This document shows, in pieces, positions 12,980-26,068 of a stretch of DNA of 64,000 nt. Every line of letters begins with the position of its first letter. The first letter of the stretch is position 1. The stretch spans positions 112,587,501 through 112,651,500 of the forward strand of contig CM032231.1 of the NCBI GenBank assembly GCA_019009955.1, in the 5' to 3' direction. The notes beneath the pieces were generated by a model. It saw only the letters and a program-made list of their open reading frames with translations, made no database searches and was not told the origin of the DNA. Both the position numbers and the translations under genes were made by a program. This DNA is from Riptortus pedestris (taxonomy: Eukaryota; Arthropoda; Insecta; Hemiptera; Alydidae).

Positions 12980-14587
12980 ACCAGTTCCACCACGAGATTT
13001 GTTTAATGAGCCTTGGCTTGCCTTCTGCAGGTTTTTTTATTTTTCATTACATGAACTAGCAGAGGGCTGTCTATAGGTACTCCACGAGAGCTAGAAAGAG
13101 ACGGTACCATTCACATAGGGAGACAACGGGATTGCAAACCAGTGCACCGAATCAAGACAGTTCAAACACACTGGAGGAAGATATGCCAACGAGTGCGCTG
13201 GGGAATTGTGGCCTTATTAGCTAGCAGCTTGGGTCTCAAAAGCCAGGGGCTCAAATGCAGGACAAACCACAAGCTCGCTGCCGACCAGAGCATTAACCAA
13301 CAGGAATAACGGGAACATAACCACAATAAAAATATAAGGAAAAAGCAACCAACAGTTTGTGGCAAACTTGACAGTTATTCAACGCATTGCGCAAAAACTT
13401 AAATAATAAACCTCAATTTAGTCTCTATCAATGCAACTCAAAAACTTGCGTGTATAAGAAAATGCTAATTCTCTGAATAATGTTAATGTCTTGGTCGTTT
13501 CCTTGGTTTTGACAGTTTCAAGTGAAAGCATAACCCAAAATATATCTTAGCTTCCAGGCCTTTACACAACTAAACTAAAGAAACTGGCAATACGCCACAG
13601 GTAAATTGAAAAAGTAATTAAAACCCAATAATATATTCGCAAAAAATTGTAACATTAAAGAAAAACCAGGAATGTCCTATTAAAAAGGCGGGGGGGGATA
13701 TCCATTTATGGGGAGCTAATGGTGAAAAAAGCAGATGTTAGACAAGAATCAACGAAATAATGGCCTCGTTCATTTTAAGAAATTTTTTATAAGCGGCAGG
13801 GCACCTTCCGGAACGCTCCGTTTGGTCTTGAGTATTCTGTGCTTTAACAGACAAGTTATTGGAATCAAAGATTCCATAAAAAAAAAAAAAAAAATAAAAT
13901 AAAAAAAATGCAGGCTTCCCTTATAATTCCAGTAAATCCATTCTTATGCCAGATGCAAGGCATGCATGTTGGTTCTATATGATTCCATGTCAATATAGCA
14001 TTATAAGAAAACTGAGGTTTTTATTGTATTAAGAATACAACAAACTGTTATAAAAAAGATCAAATACGGATAGGCAGTTTTTTTCTCATTTTTCCACAGC
14101 CACTTACCATATTTTACATGTCTGATTCTGTTAAAACACGCTTTTACAATCTATAATATTTAATGGTTTATTACCATATAATCAATTATAATAAAAAAAA
14201 AATGAAAAAATAAATAAAATGAAATTATAAAAATAAATAAATTAAATTTAATTTAAATTATTAGCCCGGGGTTTAGCCTACTGAAGAATAAGTAGCGGAC
14301 CATAAGTCACTAAAATGTGGTGTGCTACAAGGTACACATGTTTAGCTCCCCATTTTGTAGCATTACTTTTTGAGCTAACATGAATGAAAACTCAGCCTAA
14401 AAGGAGGGTACCTATTTATTAGTCCAATCCAATTAGCTGTATATAGTGTTCGTTAATAAATATTGTAACATAAGGAGGAAGGAAATCATTTCGTCCTTCT
14501 TATTTATAACTCATGCTAAACGTTCGATAAAGTTCTAAAATAAACGGCATTTAAACAGACAAGAAAAATTTGATTTATAACTAAATG
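12980..14587. other. Non-coding; tRNA-like piece only
   Basis: Apart from the tRNA-like segment at 13.2 kb, only A-runs and unrecognised sequence are present. Confidence 0.4.
13190..13300 (+). mobile_element. tRNA-like sequence, possible SINE head
   Basis: TGGCCTTATTAGCTAGCAGC, GGGTCTCAAAAGCCAGGGGC and TCAAATGCAGGAC resemble the D-arm, anticodon/variable arm and B box of a tRNA-Leu in order, but the B box differs from GGTTCGANTCC at several sites. Confidence 0.35.
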
Positions 14588-14609
14588 TCCCTTAAGGGAA
14601 ATTAGCTAA
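14588..14609 (-). mobile_element. Isolated HINE-A palindrome terminus
   Basis: TCCCTTAAGGGAAATTAGCTAA is the last 22 bases of the element (two changes) with nothing else recognisable beside it. Confidence 0.45.
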
Positions 14610-14959
14610 AACGAGATTTAATGTCATGGGCACTCAAAGACTAGTAGTAGACCTACCGCCCATCTAACAAATAAAACATTTCTCCCATTTATGGGAAAAT
14701 AACTAAATTGTGAACTCTATGAATATATATAACTAATTAAGCAATAGCTTCTATAAAATAATTTTTAGTTCAAAGTCATCGGATTTCAATTTAAAAATGC
14801 AATTAGTAAGAGAATGAAAGCAAAGTGCTTAGAAATCTAAATAAAAGTACTGAAATAGTGGCTGAGTCAGTGCGAAAGAACGAAATAAACCGCTACTAAG
14901 GAAGGGCGTGGCCAGCTTCTATAGTGGACATGAAAGCAATAATATAAAGCAAACATACT

Positions 14960-15420
14960 CAAATCCAAGTGCTTCTTGGGAAAATTGTATCTAAAAAAAC
15001 TTCCAGAATATAGAAGCTGTCTTCTCGCAGGCAGAAGATGTATAGGGCGAATTTTTCCCCTCAGACGTGTTTTAATTAATGAAGCACAAATATTTAATAA
15101 AAATAAAGGATATGAATTTAATTAAATAATTTCATATTATATTAATTATTCAAATATTTCATCGGAAAGATACGAATAAAAAAAATGAGAATATAATACC
15201 TACTGCACACAAGCAGAGGTTTCATGGTGTAAATAATTGAATTGATAGATCTGTCACAAGCTTTGCAATTGATAAAATAAATAAAGTATATTCAATTCAA
15301 GCACTTCTGGGGAAAATTCCAAAAATTAAATTTCCGAAGAAGCTAACTGCACAGAAGCAGATATTTTATAGTACGAATTATTCAAAGGAGAAACCCATCA
15401 AAATTTAATTAATTGATTGG
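14960..15420 (+). repeat. Degenerate direct repeat, about three units
   Basis: AGTGCTTCTTGGGAAAATTG near 14970 and AGCACTTCTGGGGAAAATTC near 15300 start related stretches, each followed by GAAGC..GCAG..AGAAG and TATAG..CGAATT; a shorter unit (ACTGCACACAAGCAGAGG) lies near 15205. It precedes the promoter-like segment at 15.5 kb and may be its U3 region. Confidence 0.5.
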
Positions 15421-15518
15421 ATTTAGTTGCTACATAAAAATTACGTATATTTAAGAAGTACTAAGAAAATGAGGGCATCCCTGCAAAAGTTAGGTGTAGA
15501 TGGAGCCAGGGCAGGAAT

Positions 15519-15532
15519 CTAGAACCTTCTAG
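15519..15532 (+). promoter_or_regulatory. Heat-shock element (perfect consensus)
   Basis: CTAGAACCTTCTAG matches the classical HSE consensus CTNGAANNTTCNAG at every defined base. GGAATCT just before adds a further nGAAn unit, and CTCGAACCTACTAG at 15573-15586 is a weaker second site. A TATA-like box lies about 70 bases downstream. Confidence 0.6.
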
Positions 15533-15600
15533 GTGACAAAGCAGGTCCGACCATTCAGCGGAGGAATTGGCGTCTCGAACCTACTAGAGCCGAAGGCGGG

Positions 15601-15645
15601 GATTTAAAGACGCCCAGCAGTTCAGTTTTTAGTTGAACATCAGTG
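15601..15645 (+). promoter_or_regulatory. TATA-like box and TCAGT initiators
   Basis: GGGGATTTAAAGACGCCC carries a TATA-like TTTAAA; TTCAGT at 15621 and ATCAGTG at 15639 resemble the arthropod initiator TCAGT. Spacing to the box (about 21 and 39 bases) brackets the usual 25-30, so the start is uncertain. Confidence 0.45.
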
Positions 15646-15947
15646 ATTTGACCAGTGATTAGATTGATCATGAGTTATTGTGCTGAGTAGTAAGAACGTG
15701 AATTTAACAGTTCATATCGTGTTTAGTAGTGAAAATAATTTATCAAGTATGTAAATCAAAGGAGTGATTAGTAGAATAAAATGTGTAGTGACAAAAACTT
15801 GAAAGTTTGTGTATTTAAATTTCCAATTCAAAAGAAGTCTAATAAGTAACGTTTACTATTTTTGTAATAAACGTAACAATATACTTTCAATATTAAAGAA
15901 CCAGTATTACTTCCAAGTAAATTTCCCTATTGGGTTTGATTCGACAT

Positions 15948-17740
15948 GTCCAAAGTCATATCTCACTTCAAGCAGATTGTAACAACTAATTGCAAGGAGC
16001 TACAGCCGTTGCAGGTCCTTGGCCTCTGGCACAACTCTTGACCATTTCATAGAACTTCCCAATTCCAGACCCCAGCATCAACAAGTCCCTGCGTTCAGCT
16101 TGCAACCTCCGGCTGGGCCAGCACGTCCGTCTTCCACGCCACACTGAGTAAGTGGCCTTCCAATACCATACTCTAGACAAGGGTAAATAAGATAAATCTT
16201 TTCTACAACAGTTGAATATACCATGGGTGTATTTTAACCCCCTCCCCTCCCACACACAGCGAATGTGAAATAGCCTTGTTCAATGTTAGACTGAAATCTC
16301 TGCAATTCTTACAGCAATTGGTATAGAGGGTACAGAATGATGTTCATAACAAACAAACAAAAATGCTAGACACAAACGAAGAGTAAATGCGAAGGTTTGA
16401 AAACATTTTCCCTTCAAAAACAAAGTGTGTCCAGTCACGCAATTCTGACAAAGCTTACCACCAGTAATAATTTCAACCATGATATGCCATAATGGGTGAC
16501 TATTTTCACCACACTAAGGCCCAATGGGCTGTACTTACGATGCCACTGAGTATCATCCACGTTCTTGCTTGCTCACCTCTGCCTGTGACCTTCATAGAGA
16601 ATATGATCCGACTAAGGGAAAATGAAAAGTCCGCAACAAAGGGGCTTCGTATAAGCAAGTAAATGTCATGTAACATTCCACAATTTAAAGTGAAGTCCTT
16701 CTCTGGGCTAATACACAATAGCTTCATACCTAACCTTCAAGTAATTAGAAGTAATTCCACCTAAGAAAAAGCCCAAAGTAAACAATACGTAAAGAAAATA
16801 AAACTTTCAATAAATTCCAATAGAATTAATCATGAGATATTTTTCTATGAACATATAATACCAGAAATCTCACTTAAAAACATCTGCTAAAACTTCCACT
16901 ATTATTAGAACTTTTAGTTCTACATATAACCATCAAATAAGAGAGTTTCAACCGAATAAACACAACCACAAGATTTAAAGTTTAACAATGGCGAGTAATC
17001 AGCATGAAAAAGTATGTGAAGAAATTGGTTAAAAAACAAAGGTTTTTAATACTTAAAGTAAAACATATACAATAATAATAAAAAACGCAACAAGTTAGTA
17101 AGACAATATTAGTGTTAGTAAAATATGTATGGAATAAAAGTTTGTAATTAACATTATTTTAGAAAATAAAAACTATTTATATAACTTTTTTTTTTTTAAT
17201 CCAACAGAAAATAACCGATGTAGAAACGATTAACCACAAAAATTTTGGCCGCTAGAGCGTCAAAAAACACAAACACACAACAAATACTCGACAAACATAC
17301 GATAGTCCTTGACACACGAGAGGAATGCATATGGAGATATTCATAATGGACGAATGGTAAAACTGTAAATAAAATGATAAATTTAAAGAAAAAAAAATAT
17401 TGCAAACGTTCCATGATAAGAAAGCAGAGCGAAACCACATGAAGAAAGTTGTGCCTAAACGTCACACCCTATTTCTCCCACCGCAAACAGACTTTTACAC
17501 TATAACTGGACCAAAAACTAGATCATCATAATAATCAAAATATAGAAAAGCTATAAATAAACCATAATGCACGTAAAAAAAAGAATAAAATACTATACCT
17601 CATAAACGAATTAGAAAGCTGTTTATGTATTGGGAATAACAAAAGGTACCAATTACAATTCAATGTCCAAATAAATTAAATATAAGTTCGATCTCACATG
17701 AGCAAAAGGATTTTTGGCAGTCTCATAAATCACAAGTATC
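15948..17740. other. Unrecognised; GC-richer patch at 15.98-16.15 kb
   Basis: 15980-16150 (CAGCTTGCAACCTCCGGCTGG region) and 16510-16730 are open on the minus strand for 70-90 codons, and the latter has a donor-like ATC-GTAAGT at 16540. No homologous family is recognisable. A small HINE-A scrap (GGCCGCTAGAGCGTC) lies at about 17248. Confidence 0.35.
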
Positions 17741-17830
17741 ATCCAGGCTAGAAAGGGGTGGTTGCCAGAATATATCTAGTCCCGGTTAGCTTCAGTAGCC
17801 TTAGTAAATATTAATAATTAATTTTCCATA
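17740..17830 (+). mobile_element. SINE-T fragment (3' half)
   Basis: GGCTAGAAAGGGGTGGTTGCC, TTCAGTAGCCTTAGTAAA and an AATAATT tail match the 3' part of the tRNA-derived SINE family described at 40445-40635. Confidence 0.55.
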
Positions 17831-17856
17831 AGATTAAGTTTTAATAATACCCGAGA

Positions 17857-17945
17857 TAATTAGAACTTTTCATTTTACATCTCCCCCAAGCCACATTCCT
17901 CCTGGTTCTGCCATTAACAAACTTGATCAAGAATATGATATGGTA
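17857..17945 (-). mobile_element. HINE-A fragment next to a long TA tract
   Basis: CTGCCATTAACAAACTTGATC and the preceding C-rich block match the core module just before the microsatellite. The following (TA)n at about 17948-18009 is probably the element's own tract, much expanded. Confidence 0.55.

Positions 17946-17947
<2 letters not shown>

Positions 17948-18009
<62 letters not shown>
17948..18009. repeat. (TA)n microsatellite
   Basis: About 30 TA units directly after a HINE-A fragment; likely the element's internal tract. Confidence 0.95.
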
Positions 18010-18017
<8 letters not shown>

Positions 18018-18439
18018 AAATAGCTTACTTGACTAAAAAGTAAATATACGTAGTACTTCGGCTTGGTATTTAAACTAAAATATTGTTTTCGGTCATTTAG
18101 AAATAATAGGGGTAAAAAAACAAGAATTTATATTAAAACTACACTAATATCTGGAAAAATGTGGGCAAGGGCTTCTTCCCGTAACAAAAATTTATTAGGG
18201 CAGAGCGCACATTCAGAGCATTAGAGGTCCCATCGTGCCTTTCAGAAACTATAGCTCTTACCTCACAGTCATAACAGACTTTTCCCCTTCAGCATTGACA
18301 TTAGCGATCTTAGCAAAGAAATTAAACATAATAGCAAATTATTATAAATGAAATTTAAAACATTTTTTTTTATTTGCTAATACTTGATGGAAGGTGTCAA
18401 AAATCTACATAATTTACATTTAAATCATTTACTCCTGAA

Positions 18440-18663
18440 TTTTTCAGCTTTTACATGAAACGATTAAATACCGATTTTTGTGACGATTAAACAAAAATTG
18501 CGACCGCTAGAGTGTTAACAGACATATATATATATATAGTTTTGAACGGACCTCATTTTCGTCATCTCCTGGGTAGCATCGATGGACATTTGAAGAAATA
18601 TTTCGAAAATCGCGTCATGAGTACGAACTCAATAGCTGATTTCCCCTAAGGGAAATCTGCTAA
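18440..18663 (-). mobile_element. HINE-A palindrome-half fragment
   Basis: ACATGAAACGATTAAATACC, GCGACCGCTAGAGTGTTAACAG, a short TA tract, CGGACCTCATTTTCGTCATC and GATTTCCCCTAAGGGAAATC-TGCTAA. The stem-loop half is absent. Confidence 0.85.
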
Positions 18664-19794
18664 TAAAGCGAATGATATTTTCTGTTCCTCATCAAACTTA
18701 AGGTTAACTGCATTAAAAAAAGAATTTCATTATAATAATTCTATTTGTCATAAAACTATACCAAAATTATGCAAATTTGACATTTAAGGCATTAAAACAA
18801 TTTTACTTATAGTTGCATTAAATATAATTTATTGTACTTGAAAATGTAATGTAATTATTTGGATTAATATATTTTATTATCAGCTTATGAGCGGTTAATT
18901 TGTATTCCAGATTATTTTAAATTCGTTAAATTGGACTAACTACTAACACAAATTGAACTAGACTCTTGGCTGCATATTTTTAAATATAAGCCAATAAAAT
19001 ATTTATCTATCTAAGATCAATTGCCTGGAGCGCACAGCTATGCTGAGCTTCATGGAAAAATTAAATATATAACTCAATAAAATCATACATCAAATTTTGT
19101 TTATATAATCGGTAGCAATATTCAACATGAAACAAGCTAGTTGTCGGCTATAATACATCACTTAACAACTTTTCTCTATAATCATTAGCATAAATTATTA
19201 AATAAAAAAAAAAATTATACCGACATTTGCTTAATGAGCTATAATTTCCATCGGAAAGATATCAGTTAGATACGCCCTATTAACGGATCTCTAGCTGGCT
19301 TTCTCGTCATCAGCCATGTTCAGTAGACTGTACCCTTGTTCAGTCGGTCAATAATTAGACTAGGAGAATGTATAGGAATTTATATCGAGGGGAAGGCGAT
19401 GGGCCACCCCTCTAAACAAGCTTTTACTCAAAGGGCTTCACTCACGTGCATTCAGGGATAACTAAAATTAATGAGTAAGACAAAATTTTGCTTACACTAC
19501 AGCGGTTTCATTCCTAAATAGATACAAAGCACGAAGACGTAATTACTGTAACCCAAAAAAAATAAATAATAAAATTAAAAACTTTATCCTTCTAATTTAA
19601 CTATTTGGCAAATCAACTACAGTAATTGAATATTTTGGCTAATTATAACTTCACGACATGATACTAATAATTATAACGACATTAATTAATTAAAAAAGCG
19701 AAACTAAAGTCGGACTCAAATAATGACAACAAAGATGAAACTTAGACATATAATTTATCAGTTGAGATGTCGATAAACATACACTAATAAATGC
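18664..19794. other. AT-rich, nothing identified
   Basis: No repeats, motifs or credible frames seen. Confidence 0.4.
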
Positions 19795-20500
19795 GTCATA
19801 TAGAGGCCCTTGCGATGGATAACACACTAGCGATCTTATCTCACCATGCATTATCTATTTCTAAGTAAAAACCCTATGAGTAGAAATAGGAATTTATCGA
19901 AGGCTGAAGACAAGTTAGTATGAATAACACGCTGAATATTTGAGGTAAATGTATTCAACAATTGTATAACACGATTGGTTCTATATCATTTTTCATAATA
20001 TCAGAGATATTTTGAATTTTCGAACCCCCCCCCCTCTAAACCCCCACTATTCTATGCCCGATTTCAGCCAATAGCAAACATGATCTTTAGTGTTGACTGA
20101 AACAATTAAATATTGAAACATTGTATAGACAAAATAAATATTTTCTAGTAAAGAACGAAAAATTTTATTTGATGACGTCATCACGAAACTAATTTGCATG
20201 TATAATAAAGTTCTCTTGAAAGCAATATTTGAATTTTAAGCTTAAAATAAATTGGGGAGGGGTAAAGGCGGAAAATAAAAATAATAGAATTATCTCGTTT
20301 AATACACCAGATAGAGAAATGAGTACAAAACAACTTTTATAGAAAATAAAATTTACTACAAGTTTGCCTATATAAACTTTTTGATCCGACTCATAATAAC
20401 CGAGATATTTTGAATTTTCCATGTCCCTCCTCTAAACCGCTTTCCGCATTCAAAATCCACGGGTTAGGCCATTGACGAATATGTTCTTCTTTGAAATGCT
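19795..20500 (-). mobile_element. HINE-A long-form internal segment, both ends missing
   Basis: ATCTCACCATGCATTATC..GAGTAGAAATAGG and two successive core modules, each with a C-rich run after GATATTTTGAATTTTC, identify it. Neither the stem-loop nor the palindrome is present. Confidence 0.7.
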
Positions 20501-22498
20501 AAAAGTAAAGATCATATATACTATTTCAAAATAATTAATATTCCTGAATGATTTAAATGATACAAAAACACGTCCATCTATATGTAAGTTAGCGGATATC
20601 ATCACAATACAATGCTTGTAAGATGTACAATAACTTCAATGGAATCCTTTGTCTGCTTTATTAATATATGTAGATGTATTCTAGAAACAATTCAACACTA
20701 AAAAAGACTGTGTTTTCCTTATTTTTTTTTTTTTTTAAACAGTATCTAGAGAAGTTGTGTTGTGTTGATTATTCACACTCGGTCAACGTGGCTCACTGTA
20801 CACCAGGTCATTTTTTTTATTCCATCTTTTTTCAATGTTATTATTCTGATCATGTTTACATGTTTTTTTTTTTATTATTAGAGTATCTTATATCACAATT
20901 GTACTATTGAATCGATAACTTTTTGCTATGAGTGGTCACAGTTAATCGCCCACTTCAAAAATGAATAGAGGATTCTGAGTACGATACATACCAATATCAT
21001 ATTGTTATCCCCCTTCAAGAACAAGAAATTCAACTATACATTACAAACTTCTGTCAAATTTCTAAAACTAATTCGTAAGTACTGAAACTACGATAGTTAG
21101 AATAAAAAGAAATGACTGTATTTCTTTTCAATTTTAAAACCTTCATTTCTAGATATAATGCAAATATTTATTTATTTATTTATGGACACCACATCTAAAT
21201 GCGATTTTCTAAATACAAAAAAGAGTTTTTAACCCTCTTCCTTCCAACTTCGTTTTCGTATTTCCTCAACTTAATATTTTTCTAATACCCAAAATGGATT
21301 CCTGCCTGTGCATTTTTCAAAGAAATACCACAGCAATAGATGCAATAAAGTCAAAGAAAGGACACTTATACTCAAATCCTCTGAAATTCGGATTATGTTT
21401 TTGGCTCGTCTCAGAGATTGGCCCAAATAAACAATCCTTTTACGGGTCCAATTCGCAAAAAGCCCAATGTAAACTGTGTAACACAGAGCATATAATAATA
21501 TAAAGCCATATAGAAACAGGTGCCGGCTAGCGGTTTCTTCACAAGGTAAAATAGATTTTTTACTTACTTTTTTTTTATGTTACTTTGTAGAAATAGTCCA
21601 TTGACAAGTATAGACCTTGTAGGTATACTAGCATTATTGGTAAATGATGGGGACAATGAGTGTGTATCAGTATGGAAAGGAAGGTATTGTCTGGGACAAT
21701 AGGAAAACCTAGAAAAGCCCGGGAAAAGTAGGTTATGGCGGGGACACCGGAGTGTGAATGACACGAGGGCGTATCAAGGGAAGTACATCGTTTACACCCC
21801 AAAGCACTCACTCATTTCATGACTTTTCTTTAGTTGTACCGGTCGTGGGTTTGCGTAAGAAGTGTGTTTTGAGCGAATACACATGTACTTTCTTATTAAG
21901 TGAACCAGCTAGAATTATTGTTGAGCATTTAATACCAAAAATAAATAAATTCACAAGAAATGATATGCAGTACTTAATGGGAAATAGCAAAACACTAGTT
22001 TCTTTGAAAACCCAAGCTTCCAACGGGAGCTAGCGAGCTAAAATAGTTTTAATACGTTCCCAATGTGATCACGGGTATAAGTTAGCTATTTATCTTAAGG
22101 CGTTTGCCATGATATTTTGGATTGGATACCCACGTATAAATGAGAATTGAAATCGCGGTACTTTACAAGGAGACAGAATAATTTGTAAAATATCTGCACC
22201 TTTTTTGCCCAGAAGTGGGGAGTTACCTGTCATGGAGATAACTCATACTATCACTTCACAATATTAAGTGATAACTAATTTAGTATATTTCTATAAGTTT
22301 ATGAATCAAGAATTGCTTTCAACAACTGTGTCGAATCTAATATCACAATATTTTCAAACACTGCAATTGACCTCTTCGGATATTGTCATGGATGCAAGTG
22401 GGAGCTAAAATTCTTTTTGAGTTGAAACAAGCTATGTTTGTTAGACGCTTCATGAGGCCAATTGTATGAAATATCGTAGACTTTTTTACATATTATAA
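20501..22498. other. AT-rich, nothing identified
   Basis: Several 60-90-codon frames on both strands overlap at 21.56-22.03 kb without motifs. No repeat family is evident. Confidence 0.4.
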
Positions 22499-22745
22499 AA
22501 GCCTGTCACGTCACGTAGAGGGCTGCGATAATTAAGCAGATTTCCCATATGATGTAAGGACGCCCTGGTGATCTCTAGTAGTAAGTAGTGTATGCAAAAA
22601 GGAATTGAATATAAGCTCGACATGAAATTTTCAGTGACTCGTTTACTCAAAGTAAAAATCTGATAAGAGTATAAGTGGGAATTTACTGAAGGCTGAAAAC
22701 AAGACAATACAAATAACTCGCTCCACAAGGGATAAAGGATCTTTC
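22499..22745 (-). mobile_element. HINE-A stem-loop-half fragment
   Basis: AGCCTGTCACGTCACGTAGAGG then CTGCG and AATTAAGCAGATTTCCC. A 'CACGT' duplication widens the hairpin loop. Long-form text (AGTGGGAATTTACTGAAGG) follows and then the match ends. Confidence 0.75.
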
Positions 22746-23624
22746 GGAAATATCTAAGACTGCACGTCTATAGAGATACATACATAAATTTGCAATTTGT
22801 ACATTCATATTGGGTAATGAGTACCACAGGTCAGCTGATTGAGACCACGGAGGGATACATCTCAAAATGTTTTGTTATCGAGTAGTTATCTCTACACATT
22901 CTGATACCATTATTATTGAATTGTCACATGCAGAAGAAAACGGAAACCACCTCATGTGTACGTACCCTCTTCCTTCACTAGTACGTTTTCTTTTTTTAAA
23001 TCAAGATATCCTGATCACAGGAACGACCTACAATGCGGAGCCAGCAAATTCAGCATAAGTAGAGCCCCCGAGTCCCTACGCTTGGCCTAGACAAATTTAT
23101 TGTCTCCTAGTTCCTTAACGATTCCTTGTCGGAAAGCAACGAGTTTTGCATTAATGGCAAAGCACGGATTGGGAACCTCACGATCTTGCTCCCTCTCTCC
23201 TCCTAATTCAAAGCCAAATTAGAGCAAAATTGAAGGGAGAATATATATTTTCATTAATAAGACCCTAAAGCGTCGTCCTTATCTGAGATGAAGGTCCTAA
23301 CAGCAATGGAGAGAAAGCAGACAGGCTTCCTGTTATACATTCCTTTTAAGGCTACAATGGTGAGTCACAACTCCCTTTGTTCCTCATCATTATTGAGTTG
23401 GATTTACGAGTCCTTTCTAAAGCCAGTTAACAACTCATAACTAAATTATTATTTGCTCATTCAAATTAACGCCATCTTCCCATTAGTTCCCAATAACCAA
23501 TAAACCAGAATTCACTGGTAGAATGCGCAGAGCTAGTTCCTCCCTCAATGGAAGGCAAGGCTATTTTTTAAGGTTTTAAAGGCTTCTATAACTAATACTT
23601 CCTGAATAGTCTCAGGCACTCCAA
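22746..23624. other. Unrecognised sequence
   Basis: Moderate composition, no frames above about 65 codons, no repeats recognised. Confidence 0.4.
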
Positions 23625-24164
23625 CAGCCCTTCACGCAGGGTCTGCGTAAACTAAGAAGATTTCCCACCGTGCTGGAATGGCATGCTGACCTCCTCAAAC
23701 TCTCTATTCACTACTTCTCCAGTAGAAAGAAAGCTATGAAATCAGTTATTGAAATGTAAGGTGAACATGAGTGACAAAATTCTTGAGAAAAAGGAATGAT
23801 AGAAGTGGGGATTTACTGAAGGATGAATACCAAAATAGATAAAACAATAGTTGTATGATGTACTAAGCAGATTTCACACGTGTTGGTACGACACTGGTCT
23901 AATCTCACCATATATTCTCTATTTTTAAATAAAAATCAGATGAGTAGAAATGGGGATATACAATTTATTTATTTAATTGCCATTATTCAAAATTAATCAA
24001 CAGATTAATATACATATATAAATATAATTTTGAACGGACCTCATTTCCATCATCTCCTACATAGGATAGATGAACATTTGAGGAATGTATTCGAAAATCG
24101 CTTTATGAGTACAAACTTTATGAGTTCCTTAATAGCCGATTACCCTATAGACAAATCTGATTAA
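23625..24164 (-). mobile_element. HINE-A composite of two partial copies
   Basis: A first left end (TTCACGCAGGGTCTGCGTAAAC) runs to about 23858. A second left part starts at ACTAAGCAGATTTCACACGTG. The right end has GAACGGACCTCATTTCCATC and a decayed palindrome. The arrangement suggests one copy inserted at, or recombined with, another. Confidence 0.7.
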
Positions 24165-24507
24165 AGACCTTGATCTACTTCACGATGCTATGCCATCAAG
24201 AATGCCGATAGAATTTTCAATTCATCTTCTACCGATTCCAACATACGTAGGCTAAGTAGACAACAACCTACCTGTCAGTGATTGCGGAGTTTCTTTTTCC
24301 CCCACATTAAAATGAATAATTTTACGATTTGAAAAAAAAAGTAAGTACCTAATACAAGTGGGAGGCCATTCGCACAATATTATTTTGTCTCTTGTTTTAT
24401 TTATTTATTTTTTAATACTCTTCTAATAGAAAATAAAATAAATAAATAAATAAATATATATATATATATATCCATTTTCTTTTTAAAAGATACTTTCAGA
24501 CAAGAAA

Positions 24508-25128
24508 AGTACGTCACGCAGGGACTGCGTAAACTAAGCAGATTTCCCACAGTTACGGAAACGGCCGAACTAGCTTTCGGCGGGAACGATTAGGAACGAC
24601 CTAGCTCGTCCGTTACACTTAATAAAAATGCAAATATCTCGGTTAATATTCAAGATAGAAAAATAAATGTATATAACAATATTTATAGTACATTTAATTT
24701 GCAATAAGATTAGTTCTATACAATTTTTCGATCCGACATATAGTAATGGAGATATTTCGAATTTTCGAAATTTCCCCCTGGGCGGAGTTAACGAATAGTA
24801 CCGACATCAGCCGATCTCATTGCCCGTTATCCACACACACTTAATAAAAATGCAAATATCTCAGTTAATATTGAGGATAGAGAATAAATCTACATATAAT
24901 ATTTATAGTTAATTTAATTTTTATTCTAATAAGATTGGTTCTATACAAGTTTTCGATACGAAGTATAGTAATAGAGATCTTTCGAATTTCCCCCCTCTAA
25001 AACCCCCTCCCCCACCAAATGGTCCGATTTCAGCCGTTAACGAACTTGATCTTTCTTTTTACATAAAACGATTAAATACCACGTTTGGTGACGATTAAAC
25101 AAAAATTGCGACCGCTAAAGTGTTAACA

Positions 25129-25176
<48 letters not shown>

Positions 25177-25268
25177 AACGGATCTCATTTTTGTTATCTC
25201 CTGGGTAAGATTGATTTGAATATATTTTTCGAAAATCGCGTCATGAGTACGACCTCAATAGCTGATTG
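24508..25268 (-). mobile_element. HINE-A copy with duplicated core module
   Basis: It starts AGTACGTCACGCAGGGACTG. The module AATGCAAATATCTCGGTTAA occurs near 24628 and again near 24848, each followed by TTTCGATNCGA and a C-rich run. A (TA)n tract follows at about 25132-25172. The end stops at AATAGCTGATT without the palindrome. Confidence 0.85.
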
Positions 25269-26068
25269 ATGATAGCTTAAGAGGAGACATAAGCCGACTA
25301 GACTTCAGGAAGCTATTGTATTTAAAATAATTAGTTTGTGTGAGATCTGATGAGTGATTATTTATTTCGGCACACAAATATTTTTTATATACATAGTGTA
25401 GCGTTTTGAGGTTGATTTCGTAACATTTCATCATATTTTCTAAGGGGCCGTGAATCTCTTCCAACACCCGGAAAAATCAAATTAAAGTTTTGATAAGTTG
25501 ACGCCTTTATTAATCTCACCTCCGCCCTCACTGTCTAAGCCATTAATCACAAATCCTCCGCGAAGCTCGTTTATAACTATTAAATGAACCATTAAGTAAA
25601 GATCCATCAAAAGAAGGCGCCCATCACTTTCATCTGTTAACTGTTTAATATTGAATATCCAATTGCACAAATCATTGTAACCACCAACTAATGGAACATG
25701 TCTTGGCGTCTAAATGCAAGTCTATTATACTTCACAAAAAGTACTTTCATTGTTTCCCCTAGAAGGAAGAATCACAAAAATCATTCAATAAATTAAAAAA
25801 AAAAAAAAAAAAAATCTGAGTCAACTTTCAGAAAACAAGAAGGTACAAAGAAAACATGAGTCCATTCGTTAATTTGTATGTCACTCAGCAAACTATTTCG
25901 AGAGTAAGACTATACTTTTCTTTGCTCTGTCTTCTGACCTGTATCAGACATACGACAGTAATGCGTTTGGCAATATCCAGAATTTTCACTATTCTAAGTT
26001 TTTCGTATACTTGCCTTTCGGTTTAGTACACCAAAAACTGCTTGTTATATACCTAACCCATACCTACG
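25269..26068. other. Unrecognised sequence
   Basis: Two minus-strand frames of 60-70 codons and an A-run near 25795; nothing diagnostic. Confidence 0.4.

Larger units (their letters stand above)
15480..15947 (+). mobile_element. Possible LTR or stress-inducible promoter segment
   Basis: The order HSE, TATA-like box, initiator, long AT-rich leader, a 22-codon ORF (15781-15849, MCSDKNLKVCVFKFPIQ..), AATAAA (15866-15871), then GATTCGACA resembles a compact LTR with U3-R-U5. No duplicate LTR, primer-binding site or polyprotein was seen, so it would be a solo LTR; a captured promoter is the alternative. Confidence 0.3.

Noticed and set aside
16506..16727. Possible exon on the minus strand with donor-like GTAAGT
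   Set aside because: No matching acceptor or known domain; single donor-like sites are common by chance.
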